Positions 1 through 8,956 of a stretch of 42,422 nt of DNA are shown here, one piece after another. This DNA is from Phocaeicola sp. GTDB taxonomy: Bacteria; Bacteroidota; Bacteroidia; Bacteroidales; Bacteroidaceae. Where the stretch lies: contig JAHHQV010000020.1 of NCBI GenBank assembly GCA_020026175.1, positions 1-42,422 of the forward strand, given 5' to 3'. Both the position numbers and the translations under genes were made by a program. Positions within the stretch are counted from its first letter, which is position 1. Each line of letters starts with the position of its first letter. The notes under the pieces were generated by a model, which saw only the letters and a list, made by a program, of their open reading frames with translations, was not told where the DNA came from and did no database searches.

Positions 1-391
1 AATCCAGATACAGGATGTCATTGTCCTGATTGTCCTTGGATGCCAGGTTCTTCATGATTTTCAGAGCCGGAACGCCCTGATGGGTCATACGCTTGAATGT
101 GCCGACCAATCCCGGATTGGTAGACAAGCCATCACCTCCGAATGTCAGCTTGGTGACATTGTATGTCCACTGGTCATCGGTATATACGATTCTCTGCATA
201 TTGGAATACACTTCTGCCCATATGATAGGACGGTTGTTCTCTACGGTCCAGTCTGGCGCAGCAGTAGAACCGCTGGCTCCCTCTCCACGATATTCCTGAT
301 AGGGGTCGCCCACATTACATTCCATCTTCATTGTCACCTCCTTGCCGTTTTTCAGTCTTCGTACAGAGGTGGTTCTTCTTACTTCACTCAT
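1..391 (-). CDS. Virion-associated protein, 5' part only (runs off the window)
   Basis: This reading frame opens at an ATG at 391 and stays open for about 130 codons to the window edge, so only the N-terminal part is present. The product starts MSEVRRTTSVRRLKNGKEV and contains a Trp-rich stretch near residues 45-80. I do not recognise the family. It is the last gene visible in the tail/fibre cluster and lies 21 bases after the stop of the 128-aa gene, so an accessory virion protein is a reasonable guess from position alone. No signal peptide or membrane segment is seen in the visible part. Confidence 0.75.
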   Translation of the reverse strand, partial: MSEVRRTTSVRRLKNGKEVTMKMECNVGDPYQEYRGEGASGSTAAPDWTVENNRPIIWAEVYSNMQRIVYTDDQWTYNVTKLTFGGDGLSTNPGLVGTFKRMTHQGVPALKIMKNLASKDNQDNDILYLD

Positions 392-411
392 TTATATCTA
401 TATTTTAATTG

Positions 412-798
412 TTAACATTCTTCTTCAGGAGATATAGGCAATACTGTAGGATTGTCCTGTTCTTCTCCAGGATGCAAAGGCAGTGTGGTTGGCTTGTCCT
501 CAACCGGACCAGCCGGGACAAGAGACATCTGCGGCACAGCCGGCTCTTCGGAAGCTGCTGGCTTGTATGCCGAGAAAGTGGTTGTCTTGGACAGGTATGC
601 AGCTTCTTCGGCTGTCAATGCCGTACCTCCACAATCGGCTATCTTGTCTTCCAAAGTATCGCCAGGAAGTTCCTTCAGTTCGCTTTGGTTCAACAGTACC
701 ATGTTTTCGGGAGTGACCTTTCGCCATCCCAAGCCCAACTTGGCCGCCACTTCATATGGCACCAGGGCATATCTGTATTTATATTCTTCCAACAACAT
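412..798 (-). CDS. Hypothetical protein with Pro/Glu-rich tail
   Basis: The 128-residue product has a folded-looking N-terminal half (about residues 1-80, with a Lys/Trp patch LGWRKVTPEN) and a C-terminal half rich in Pro, Glu and Thr that looks disordered. The family is not recognised. Its ATG shares one base with the stop of the upstream 388-aa gene (TAATG), which points to translational coupling. It sits among virion genes downstream of the fibre gene, so a small structural or assembly role is possible, but nothing in the sequence proves it. Confidence 0.75.
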   Translation of the reverse strand: MLLEEYKYRYALVPYEVAAKLGLGWRKVTPENMVLLNQSELKELPGDTLEDKIADCGGTALTAEEAAYLSKTTTFSAYKPAASEEPAVPQMSLVPAGPVEDKPTTLPLHPGEEQDNPTVLPISPEEEC

Positions 799-1964
799 TA
801 TATAGCCTCCTTTCTTGCTGTAACTACTTTGCCGTCATGCATCACCGTCTTTCCGCCTTCCAACAGTGCTGCCTGCGGTCCTCTCTCCTTGATACGTACC
901 TCGACATCCAGTTCAGTACCTACTGCTACAGGCAGACGGACAGGGCCAAAGCCAACCGATGCCAGAGTATAGTCAGTTCCTGCTGCTGCAGGCTTGGTCC
1001 ACCACTCACAACGCCAGTATTTGTCAGGCTCAGGAACTACTCCACGACCTGCCACCGTTGCAACAGCCTCTCCTATGACTTCCGTACTGCTTCCGGATAT
1101 AAGCGAATTGTCATCCAGATTGGTGGTGAACTCCACCCCTTCGGGAAACTTACGTATCAGACGGATGTCGTTCTTATTGCAGTTGGCCGGAGGAGAAGGT
1201 GGAATCTTCTTGTCCGGAAACAATGCCGACTTGAAGCGGAGCAAGGTGTCGAGGATAAAATCCTTGCGGACGGTCAATGTATAGGTAGCGGCATCGTAAC
1301 CCTCGAACTCTATCTGTTCGGCTATGTTTACAGGTATTTCCTTTCCGGCTTCCACCTTATACCACCATCCGCCTACAATGCTTATGTCCTTCAGTTTGTC
1401 GTTTCCAAGCTGAAAGATGGGGCGGATAGGCAATAATGGCTGTGTCTCCAACTCAAAAGGATCAAGCACCACACCATTGGGCTTGTCAAGTTTGGTGAAG
1501 AGCAAGAGGGATGCTGCCGCACGTGAATTGAGCAACAGGCTCCCGCCTATCTTCATTGTTCTCTTGCGGGCCTTGTCGTACCACTGCGCCTCGAAATACA
1601 ATGTCACCAAGGTGAGATAAGGCACGTTTCTGTTGACTGTGACAGACCCCTTACGGATAGTTTCCGTACCATCTACATACACCTCGTAATCCGGAGCTAC
1701 GCAACCTTGACGCCCGCCGCCGTTGACACTGTTCTTCCAGGTCACGTCAATCAGTTCGGCTGTAGCCTCACGTGATGTACCCGTGTCTCTGTCTACCACA
1801 CGGAATATGGGTTCGATCAATGTCGGTGTCACGTTTCTGTCAGGATAATACAGGTCATTGTCGGCATCGTGTTGCTGCTGCAATGATCCTCCCTGAATGT
1901 TGAAGTTGAGCGACCACTCTACGGGACGCCATATCCTTCTGACTTTTTTCTGTATTGTTACCAT
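798..1964 (-). CDS. Large hypothetical virion-region protein
   Basis: The 388-residue product is soluble-looking, beta-rich in composition and contains many Trp/Tyr residues, with a short Pro-rich linker (IPPSPPANC, near residue 255). No catalytic motif, signal peptide or transmembrane segment is seen. It lies 14 bases downstream of the putative tail-fibre gene and is coupled to the next gene by a TAATG overlap. Position in the distal tail/fibre cluster suggests an adhesion or baseplate accessory protein. This is inference; the family itself is unknown to me. Confidence 0.8.
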   Translation of the reverse strand: MVTIQKKVRRIWRPVEWSLNFNIQGGSLQQQHDADNDLYYPDRNVTPTLIEPIFRVVDRDTGTSREATAELIDVTWKNSVNGGGRQGCVAPDYEVYVDGTETIRKGSVTVNRNVPYLTLVTLYFEAQWYDKARKRTMKIGGSLLLNSRAAASLLLFTKLDKPNGVVLDPFELETQPLLPIRPIFQLGNDKLKDISIVGGWWYKVEAGKEIPVNIAEQIEFEGYDAATYTLTVRKDFILDTLLRFKSALFPDKKIPPSPPANCNKNDIRLIRKFPEGVEFTTNLDDNSLISGSSTEVIGEAVATVAGRGVVPEPDKYWRCEWWTKPAAAGTDYTLASVGFGPVRLPVAVGTELDVEVRIKERGPQAALLEGGKTVMHDGKVVTARKEAI

Positions 1965-1978
1965 GTCATATCATTATA

Positions 1979-3562
1979 TCATTCTACGAAATAATAGTTC
2001 TCTACCGGTTCGGTCTTACCTTTGTTGTCGCGCACGAAAGCCTTGCAGGTGAATTTTACCAGCCAGACATCAGGCGGACAGTCATCGTCGGTGATGTGTA
2101 TGAACTTTTTAGAAGATGAATGTTGTGCTGCCCAAGCTATATCGGCATCGGGATTTCCCGTGTCGCGCGTCCATTCAATGTCTGCATCCAGCACATCTTC
2201 CGTTATCTCTTCAGTTCCCTTGTATATATGTACGTGTATCGGGCAATCTATGGCATGAGCAAACTCCGTTCCGTTGGGCTGCTCGAAATCCATCCAAATT
2301 TTCGGGTCGCCGGATATTTCCACCCAGTCGGGACTGTTCCACTTGGGACGCAACCGGGTGCCTGTCTTCAGACAACGGTAGCGGCAGGAGTTGAGCCATA
2401 CATCATGTGTCTCCATCAGTCCGGTAGACTCCCTCTTGGCCTCGAACAGATAAGGGTCATCGGAGTTCGCCACTTCCTCGCTCCATGCTCCACGGTCGAC
2501 TATCTCATAGACCAACCGTCCCTGATGGTCAACATGGATGATGTCTTGTGCCAACAGTCCACGTACATACAGATACGGTTCGTCATAATTGATTGGTTTG
2601 TTGGCGAAAATGTCGAGATTCACAGGCAATCCGTAGAAGCTGGCATACATATCCTGCGACAGCTTAGGACTGGTGACACCTGTAAGGTAGACAATACGCC
2701 CTTCGGTGGAAGATATATACCAGCAGTTCTGCCTTTTCTTGTCGGAGGTATTACCCCATCGGTGCATTGTCATCCCCTTTGCAGGAGGATAATTATGTCC
2801 TGAAGGACATTCTTCATCGGAATACATCACCACTGTAAGCGTGTTCTCCACACTGTTCTTTGACAGCACACGGTAGAACGCCACATAATACTCTCCTGCC
2901 TTGTCCAGATTGTTTATGCTGGCACGCAATATGTCGTCCTTCTCAAGAGCAGTAAAGTCATTCTCCCACCTCTTGCGGATATGAAGGCGGTATGTCTTTT
3001 CGCCAAGGTCCTCCAACTGTTCTATAGTGCCTGATTCCGTCATCACATAATCACCTTCGAGAGCCGACAGACGGTTGTATATCAACTCCATCACCTTGAG
3101 GTAGCTGCGTACTTCGAGGCTCTCAACCTGCGCCCTGCCGTCTGCAAAGATTCCAGCCCCCTTGCCGGCAGTCATAGAATCTATAAATTCACCGACCTCG
3201 ACACCGCCAAGAAGTTTCAACAGGAATTCTGTAGAATCAACCTGATCAGACCTTAAAAAAATCTTCTTAAGCAGCTCATTGTTATTGCTTATTTCACACA
3301 ATGACCTTCTAGCAGAAAACACGTTACTATCAGTTGGTGGCATGATGCTATCTTTGCCCAAAATCTCAAGGATAACATCATACCCCATTATAAACTTCTT
3401 CAAGTCACCAATCTTGACACTCCTGCCTGCATTTAGCTCCAGAAGGTCATCAGTGTCTACAATATCCGTTCTTGCCAAGTCGTTTATTGTAACACTGTCT
3501 GCTTTTAGCTTTGCAGTTACAAGTTCAGCTATATGATCTATGAAATTTTCACTATATCCCAT
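1979..3562 (-). CDS. Putative tail fibre / receptor-binding protein
   Basis: The 527-residue product resembles a tail-fibre type common in Bacteroidales prophages. A short N-terminal region (about 1-70) probably attaches to the tail. A helical segment near residues 145-170 (EVRSYLKVMELIYNRLSALE) leads into a repeated beta-rich region with the pattern TYRLHIRKRWENDF ... DDILRASINN ... NCWYISSTEGRIVYLTGVT. The C-terminal third looks like an Ig-like or fibre-tip domain with several Trp/Asp motifs. It lies three bases after the 277-aa gene and is followed by other fibre-region genes. The likely role is binding the host surface, probably as a trimer. The resemblance is from memory of the family pattern, not a search. 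Confidence 0.7.
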   Translation of the reverse strand: MGYSENFIDHIAELVTAKLKADSVTINDLARTDIVDTDDLLELNAGRSVKIGDLKKFIMGYDVILEILGKDSIMPPTDSNVFSARRSLCEISNNNELLKKIFLRSDQVDSTEFLLKLLGGVEVGEFIDSMTAGKGAGIFADGRAQVESLEVRSYLKVMELIYNRLSALEGDYVMTESGTIEQLEDLGEKTYRLHIRKRWENDFTALEKDDILRASINNLDKAGEYYVAFYRVLSKNSVENTLTVVMYSDEECPSGHNYPPAKGMTMHRWGNTSDKKRQNCWYISSTEGRIVYLTGVTSPKLSQDMYASFYGLPVNLDIFANKPINYDEPYLYVRGLLAQDIIHVDHQGRLVYEIVDRGAWSEEVANSDDPYLFEAKRESTGLMETHDVWLNSCRYRCLKTGTRLRPKWNSPDWVEISGDPKIWMDFEQPNGTEFAHAIDCPIHVHIYKGTEEITEDVLDADIEWTRDTGNPDADIAWAAQHSSSKKFIHITDDDCPPDVWLVKFTCKAFVRDNKGKTEPVENYYFVE

Positions 3563-3565
3563 TTT

Positions 3566-4399
3566 TTATATCATTAACAATCTGGATGATGCCTTTCTGT
3601 AGACTCTATCATCCACTCTCCTTAATCTGATTATATTATCGTTTTCTGAGTTATCTTCTATGGCATCTATTCTAATAAGAGACTGTTTGAATACATAACT
3701 TCTATACCCTTCCATAAGCACATTAATTTCTGGAGTGCTCGATTCGTACCTAACATATCTGTCTCCGTCAATATATACATAATTACATGACAATATACGA
3801 TTCAGTAATTCCGCAAACCATATAGGACACCCTTTTGAATTGCCCATCGTTAGAATCTTGCTTGTTCTCTCAAGGGAAAATATCTCAGAGATATTATAAT
3901 CTGCGTCAACGAACTGTTCGTTGTTCACCTGAAAGGACCAGTCTTCATCCTTAAAGCCTCCATGCACCCGGAAGTCGAAAAAATGCTGTATATTAGAAAC
4001 CCAAAAAATTGCGTTCTGTCTGTCTGTATTATCTTTCATGCTGTACTGTATCAAAACCGTATCGTCAAGCTCAGAATCATCTTGTTTTACTACTTGAAAA
4101 GTATTAGACCTTACACCATTAATATCTACCTGATAGAATCCTTCATCAAGCCCTGTAATAATATAATAATACAGCTGCGTTGACGAGTTAATACTCCATA
4201 ACTTCCAATCTATATTTTTCATCACATTAGTACTAACATCAATAATAATCCCTTGAATTACTCTTGACTCATATCTGGCGATAACCTGCAACATTATACG
4301 GTCTGATTCGGAAAAAATCTGACAATACCTACTTACTGTCCCAGTATTATCTTTGCTCGGGCTAAAAAACAACGGAGTAAATGGACTCACAAAATACAT
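3566..4399 (-). CDS. Tail-tip region protein, unknown
   Basis: The 277-residue product is rich in aromatic and hydroxyl residues and lacks signal peptide or membrane helices. I do not recognise a domain. It is placed between the large 881-aa tail-hub candidate (three bases upstream) and the putative tail fibre (three bases downstream), the usual place for distal-tail or baseplate adaptor proteins in siphoviruses. An adaptor joining hub to fibre would fit, but that is inferred only from order. Confidence 0.75.
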   Translation of the reverse strand: MYFVSPFTPLFFSPSKDNTGTVSRYCQIFSESDRIMLQVIARYESRVIQGIIIDVSTNVMKNIDWKLWSINSSTQLYYYIITGLDEGFYQVDINGVRSNTFQVVKQDDSELDDTVLIQYSMKDNTDRQNAIFWVSNIQHFFDFRVHGGFKDEDWSFQVNNEQFVDADYNISEIFSLERTSKILTMGNSKGCPIWFAELLNRILSCNYVYIDGDRYVRYESSTPEINVLMEGYRSYVFKQSLIRIDAIEDNSENDNIIRLRRVDDRVYRKASSRLLMI

Positions 4400-4402
4400 A
4401 TA

Positions 4403-7048
4403 TCAACTTTCAATTAATTCATATTCTACATGTTCAAGTTCTTCTACATTAAAATCCAATGATTTTATATACCCACTATATATATGACCATCCCAATTAA
4501 TCTCTACACGATAATTGAAGTCATCAGGCAATATTAATTTATCTGTAGAGAATTTAATGTTGCCTCTCCTAAATAGCGGGTCTTTAAGTTCAATATCATC
4601 CGAAATCTTTATATTACCAATGACAACAGAGGAATTGCCTTCCATCGAAACAAATTTTAATTTATCGGTCAAAGATGCCAAATATCTGTCATTGTTCTTG
4701 ATCATACTAACAAAATTCAACGAAGAGTTAAAAACCGACAATGATGCACCTGTAATAACATTGTCACGTAATATCTCAAATCTACCGTTGACCCTCATGC
4801 AAGACACAGCAAACAACTGCATATCTTTATCTCCTCCACTTTCCTCACGGTCGGTCTTTCTAGACAATTCCTCGATACCATAACTGTCAGCCCGATATGG
4901 CGACAACATATCAAGTTCCTTATTGTCCAACAATCCAGTCATATATACAGCCTTGCTGTTAAATTCCTCATTACCACTGTTACCTAACTCATATTCCTGC
5001 TTTTTATAGCCTATACTCAACGTTGAATACAGCCTGTCTTTTGCAACATTATATGTAACTTCTGATATATTTTCTATAGCAAGTACGGGACTATCCCGAT
5101 ATAGTTCGTTCCTATGTATAAATGATACTGTAGGATACCTTTTGATTACCATCCCATCATTAATAACACAGCGTACTAGACATTCCTTGATTATTGCATA
5201 AGTTTGGTTTCCTTGACAAAAAACCTTGTCAAGTCTTGCTAAGCCTGCTAAATTATACTTGTCGGATCCGTCCCAGGACCTCCAGAATATTTCTTTATCT
5301 TTATAATAGAAAGCCTTGTTTTGTACAACATAATAAATATTGTCTACAATAATCTCTCCATTATAATGTCCATTGCCTATTTGGATAGTTCCGCTAAAGA
5401 TTTCACCGAACGTTTCCTTACCATTATATTTCCTCTCATTAATTTCTATTACAGTTTCAATCAATCTGTTTCCCCAATGAGGTCTGCCTACAGTTCCAGG
5501 ATATTCTATCTTATAATTTTCGGCACAATATAGTTTGTATCTTTCCGTATCTCTATAATATCTATCTGTGTGTACTTTATATCCGAATACTTCTTCTGTA
5601 TTTTCATACAGTTGAAATTCTGAAGAACCGATAAAATCCCGGCTGAACCCACCATCATTGGCAAAAGCATAGAAAGCACCATTTCTTCTCGTCTCGAACT
5701 TTACATAAGCAACGTTTTCCACCCTTTGACTCTCGCCGCCAAAACTTTCAAAAAATCCATTAAAGTCTATTATCTTAAAGGATTCCTCAATACCCTTCTC
5801 ATTTATTATACATACATAGCCGAATACAGTCTCCATCCATTTGGAAAAATCAGCGAATGATGTATATAGTTTGGCATTATCAAACTGTCTTATACATTCC
5901 GCAGGACATAACATCGTATTACGCAAATCAATGTTGTCTATATCATGTCCACCCGTATTTACATTATATTTAATCTGAGACTTCACTTCCATGCCAGGAC
6001 ACATCGAAACCACCAATCTGGACAGCAAAACATCAGGGCTTATCACATCAAATTCCACCTCTTTTTTCCTGTCATCCCATATTACAAACCCAGAGCAGTT
6101 GCTCTTAAAATTAAATGTAGTATCATGTCCTCTATCATAATTATATCTCACAACCTGAAGCCTTTCTCCTTTTTTCAAGAAGCCAGACCATTTAATGGAT
6201 CCAGCATAAGTGTTCTTATCCTTGGATAGTATATTGGAATAGCCACATGTAAGAGGTAATACGTTATCACCTGACACCTTAACCAGTACAACTCCAGGAA
6301 TATCTTCCAAGAAGCCGATGTCAGACAGGTCTACAGATACCATACAGTCTTTAAGACATTCAAGAAAATGGCAATCCGTCCTTTCAATTACCGGCATCCC
6401 CCATGATGATGGAATACCTCCAGTCTGCATGCCTTCCACACTATCCTCAACAAGAAAAGCACCGGGATTTGGAACATTAGAATCCAATATCACAATCTTT
6501 GGATAGAACCACCAGACGTTGCGGGGAATATCCGTATAAGACCCTATCCTATCATCCAGCACAGAACCAATTCCCTTAATCCTGATTTCGTTACGGATTG
6601 TAATCCTGTCAAATGACAATTTATACGGAGATTTTATATCTGATACATTATATTCGTACTTGGTGTTTTTATTCGACCTTATCAAAGCGGCGACAGAATT
6701 ATCAAGACAATCTATACTGGCAGTATATGTATCGTATTTGAAGGTAGTAAAATCAATAGGACACTCAAACAACGACTCGAAAGTCCAGTCATTCATCATC
6801 CCATATACAGCAAAAGATCCGACTGCAGACATACATGCTTTCCTATAATAATCAATGACCTTCTTTCTTGCATCATGTACCAGCACTATCGAACTGGTAC
6901 ACTTTCTTATTATACCACCATATTCAGTCCGGACATAAGATATCTTAATATCATCCCTATTTGTAATCATGGATGATACATCAAGACAATCTTTGCTGCC
7001 AATATCCATTTTACTGCTTCCAAGCATTATATAATACTTACATTTCAT
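4403..7048 (-). CDS. Putative tail hub / baseplate protein
   Basis: This 881-residue protein is the second largest in the window. It lies downstream of the tape measure and upstream of the fibre gene, where siphophages encode the hub (Tal-like) protein. The sequence is beta-rich with many Tyr, Asn and Ile residues, has no obvious enzymatic motif, and has no transmembrane segment. Its upstream gap of 180 bases carries a TATATTTG hexamer-like -7 box at 7072-7079, suggesting that it starts its own transcript. The DNA is markedly more AT-rich than the fibre and accessory genes at 0.4-3.2 kb, a hint of separate ancestry for those distal genes. Confidence 0.7.
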   Translation of the reverse strand: MKCKYYIMLGSSKMDIGSKDCLDVSSMITNRDDIKISYVRTEYGGIIRKCTSSIVLVHDARKKVIDYYRKACMSAVGSFAVYGMMNDWTFESLFECPIDFTTFKYDTYTASIDCLDNSVAALIRSNKNTKYEYNVSDIKSPYKLSFDRITIRNEIRIKGIGSVLDDRIGSYTDIPRNVWWFYPKIVILDSNVPNPGAFLVEDSVEGMQTGGIPSSWGMPVIERTDCHFLECLKDCMVSVDLSDIGFLEDIPGVVLVKVSGDNVLPLTCGYSNILSKDKNTYAGSIKWSGFLKKGERLQVVRYNYDRGHDTTFNFKSNCSGFVIWDDRKKEVEFDVISPDVLLSRLVVSMCPGMEVKSQIKYNVNTGGHDIDNIDLRNTMLCPAECIRQFDNAKLYTSFADFSKWMETVFGYVCIINEKGIEESFKIIDFNGFFESFGGESQRVENVAYVKFETRRNGAFYAFANDGGFSRDFIGSSEFQLYENTEEVFGYKVHTDRYYRDTERYKLYCAENYKIEYPGTVGRPHWGNRLIETVIEINERKYNGKETFGEIFSGTIQIGNGHYNGEIIVDNIYYVVQNKAFYYKDKEIFWRSWDGSDKYNLAGLARLDKVFCQGNQTYAIIKECLVRCVINDGMVIKRYPTVSFIHRNELYRDSPVLAIENISEVTYNVAKDRLYSTLSIGYKKQEYELGNSGNEEFNSKAVYMTGLLDNKELDMLSPYRADSYGIEELSRKTDREESGGDKDMQLFAVSCMRVNGRFEILRDNVITGASLSVFNSSLNFVSMIKNNDRYLASLTDKLKFVSMEGNSSVVIGNIKISDDIELKDPLFRRGNIKFSTDKLILPDDFNYRVEINWDGHIYSGYIKSLDFNVEELEHVEYELIES

Positions 7049-7071
7049 GATTCCTATAAATCTTCTAAAAA

Positions 7072-7095
7072 CAAATATAAGAATTATAGGAAAGC
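7072..7095 (-). promoter_or_regulatory. Candidate late promoter upstream of tail hub gene
   Basis: On the minus strand a TATATTTG box (plus coordinates 7072-7079) fits the Bacteroidetes -7 consensus TAnnTTTG. No TTTG is found 19-21 bases upstream. Instead a box reading GCTTTCCTATAATT lies just upstream, and 11 of its 14 positions match the box ahead of the portal gene. The gap from 7049 to 7227 holds no other gene. Confidence 0.4.
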
Positions 7096-7227
7096 ATATT
7101 TAATTATACTTTTTTCTTGGATTTTACCTTCAATATTATTTCACGCATAAAATACTGATTTGCTGCATTTTAACAGAATAATACTATTTTCCTTTTTTCT
7201 CAAAACATATATGGGATTCTTTATTTT

Positions 7228-7557
7228 TCAGTAGATTGTTACCAAATTCTCTATCTTAAAACATCTCATTTCGTTCTTGTCTACATCAAAATAAGAAAAA
7301 GTCTTGTAACTTGGCTTTGTCATTCTTTTCCCATTGATTGATATTCCGACAGGCATATTAGCAAGTGTTCCATTCGCATGCCTTACAGAACCGTCAACCT
7401 TAAGGTATGCAAACTTGACAATACCCTGTCTCATTTTATTCGCTAACCTATATAATTCCCATGCCTTTAGCATACATATTTTCCATGATTTCTCTGTTGA
7501 CTTAGCTAACTGATGTGCATACTTCATTACTCTTGATCTGAAATTTATCTTTTCCAT
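7228..7557 (-). CDS. DUF2693-like SH3-fold protein
   Basis: The 109-residue product has a basic helical N-terminus (residues 1-45, with ARs such as LAKSTEKSWKICMLKAWEL) followed by a small beta domain with the pattern KFAYLKVDGSVRHANGTL. This matches the Bacteroidetes DUF2693 / SH3 beta-barrel family from memory. The function of that family is not known to me; a nucleic-acid binding role is plausible from its charge. It carries one of the four near-identical early-type promoter elements directly upstream, although it lies inside the tail gene region between the sigma factor and the hub gene. Confidence 0.75.
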   Translation of the reverse strand: MEKINFRSRVMKYAHQLAKSTEKSWKICMLKAWELYRLANKMRQGIVKFAYLKVDGSVRHANGTLANMPVGISINGKRMTKPSYKTFSYFDVDKNEMRCFKIENLVTIY

Positions 7558-7572
7558 AATTTTACATTTAAT

Positions 7573-7650
7573 AGTTTGACTTTTAGTTTATTACATCAGT
7601 AAAGATAGTTCAGAATGACTAGTTTTGCAAACAGAAACTTCGCCTTTTTT
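7573..7650 (-). promoter_or_regulatory. Repeated early-type promoter element, copy A
   Basis: Read on the minus strand, a -33 TTTG (plus 7628-7631), a 20-base spacer and a -7 TATCTTTA (7600-7607) are followed by an AT-rich leader with AGTCAAACT and the ATG at 7557. The block is near-identical to those at 30.9, 34.6 and 41.5 kb. The TTTG sits in the palindrome TTTGCAAA. Confidence 0.75.
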
Positions 7651-7672
7651 ATCTGACGAACTTTATTTAACT

Positions 7673-8146
7673 TTATGATAATCTTTTACGAAGCATATTA
7701 CGACCATAAGATATTCTACTACGTACTGTTCCCACAGGTATGTTCATCATACCAGCAATTTCATCATACGAATAACCGTTAGCATACATAATGACACAAT
7801 CTACCGAACATGACCTTTTACGGCAGAAATCAATTATCCCAAGCAATTCTGAATATCCAACCTGTTGTTCTGTATCATATGCTGATTTCTCATTCCGTGC
7901 CTTTTCTTCTTCATCAAAATATATAAGAGAATTATGATTATATGCAGTGATATATGTATTGAGCATTATTACACTACACCAAGGTTTGAACGGTTTGGAC
8001 TCATCAAAGCTATGCCTGTTCTGCAGCATCTTCAGGATTGTCTCTTCGGCCAAGTCTTCCGCATCCATCCTGTTACGGCAATATTTGAACGCGTTCTGCA
8101 TTATCCATCTGTAATGCGAGACTATCAAGTCACTCAGAATCATCAT
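7673..8146 (-). CDS. ECF-type RNA polymerase sigma factor
   Basis: The product has sigma region 2 near its N-terminus, with the pattern YRWIMQNAFKYCRNRMDAED followed by LAEETILKMLQN. It has sigma region 4 at its C-terminus, with a helix-turn-helix YSYDEIAGMMNIPVGTVRSR and a basic end. At about 157 residues it fits the ECF (group 4) size. The open frame extends to 8227, but that start would overlap the 65-aa gene by 98 bases; the ATG at 8146 (or 8143) gives only a short overlap and keeps all of region 2. It probably redirects host RNA polymerase to phage promoters, most likely late ones. No anti-sigma gene is evident unless the 65-aa neighbour has that role. Confidence 0.85.
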   Translation of the reverse strand: MMILSDLIVSHYRWIMQNAFKYCRNRMDAEDLAEETILKMLQNRHSFDESKPFKPWCSVIMLNTYITAYNHNSLIYFDEEEKARNEKSAYDTEQQVGYSELLGIIDFCRKRSCSVDCVIMYANGYSYDEIAGMMNIPVGTVRSRISYGRNMLRKRLS

Positions 8147-8327
8147 GCAGGAGTTTAAGACATACATTTCTTTCTCCTCTACCACTTTCAAGATTCTGCC
8201 TGAAAGCAATTGCACGCATCCTTTCAATGATAAAATCCGGATCGGAACTTAATTTATTGCACAACTCAATTATGAGGTCGCATTTGGCATTTAGATTTAC
8301 CAGTTCTTTCTGTAAGTTTTTTTCCAT
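8130..8327 (-). CDS. Small charged helical protein upstream of sigma factor
   Basis: The 65-residue product is strongly charged and predicted helical (ELVNLNAKCDLIIELCNKL). It is translated immediately ahead of the sigma gene, with which it overlaps by about 17 bases. Its ATG directly abuts a 15-bp inverted repeat. The family is not recognised. Its place suggests a partner or regulator of the sigma factor, which is inference only. Confidence 0.6.
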   Translation of the reverse strand: MEKNLQKELVNLNAKCDLIIELCNKLSSDPDFIIERMRAIAFRQNLESGRGERNVCLKLLHDDSE

Positions 8328-8374
8328 TATACGGGTGATTAGAATTACAGCTTATGTTACTAACCACCCGTATA
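8328..8374 (-). promoter_or_regulatory. 15-bp inverted repeat abutting the sigma operon start
   Basis: The arms are at 8328-8342 and 8360-8374 (TATACGGGTGGTTAG on the minus strand and its complement with one G-U pair), separated by 17 bases. The 3' arm ends at the base before the ATG of the 65-aa gene. No U-run follows, so it is not a classical terminator. It could be a repressor site or an mRNA hairpin that blocks ribosome entry. Confidence 0.6.
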
Positions 8375-8392
8375 GAAAATTCGGTTTACAAA

Positions 8393-8956
8393 TTATTTCC
8401 TTACCATTTTTTGTTTAATTTCGAAATCTGCCTGTCTCAGCATATTGGCATATACACCTGCAGATATAATATTGACATCAATGTTCATCTTGAAATAAGT
8501 CATCAGAAAGGCTATCTCTTTGTCAAACGATGCCCGTACTTCGTCTGCTGTCCGTTTCTTGATTTCCTGAACATTATCATCAATCCTATGTTTCAGATAT
8601 TCGGCTTCAGCATTCATCCTGTCTATACGTTTTATCATCATACCAGGTTCAGTTTCATTATACCCCATTCCTTTCAAAACCTTATTTACTTCATCATGAG
8701 CGCCTATACCAATCATTATCCTTAGAACTTTGCAAATGGATAATCTGTATTGTACTTTCAACCTTTCTTCCTTATCCATCAAAAGAGTTTCAAGTCCTGA
8801 AGGATTTATTATACCCTGATATTTGTACAGAAGCTCGCTGGCGGTACTTCTTAGATCCTCTATGCTTTCTTCTTTGTGTTCCCTTAATATCTCATTGTTC
8901 CCGCATGAAAGTTCAATAAAAGACAAGAGAGAAAGTCTGCTTAATGATGTAATCAT
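8393..8956 (-). CDS. Hypothetical protein following tape measure
   Basis: The 187-residue product is largely helical and charged, with a likely coiled segment around residues 110-140 (IDRMNAEAEYLKHRIDDNV). No family is recognised. Its start overlaps the stop of the tape-measure gene by four bases (ATGA), so the two are probably translated together. A tail-assembly or tail-tip role is possible from position. No membrane segment is seen apart from a mildly hydrophobic N-terminus. Confidence 0.75.
   Translation of the reverse strand: MITSLSRLSLLSFIELSCGNNEILREHKEESIEDLRSTASELLYKYQGIINPSGLETLLMDKEERLKVQYRLSICKVLRIMIGIGAHDEVNKVLKGMGYNETEPGMMIKRIDRMNAEAEYLKHRIDDNVQEIKKRTADEVRASFDKEIAFLMTYFKMNIDVNIISAGVYANMLRQADFEIKQKMVRK

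Noticed and set aside
80..415. Plus-strand open frames throughout (for example 80-415, 409-972, 756-1436, 2120-2803)
   Set aside because: They mirror strong minus-strand genes, show Cys/Ser/Leu-rich reverse-frame composition and have no family pattern. No plus-strand gene is supported.
412..4399. Diversity-generating retroelement acting on the fibre genes
   Set aside because: No reverse transcriptase and no template/variable repeat pair were seen in the window.
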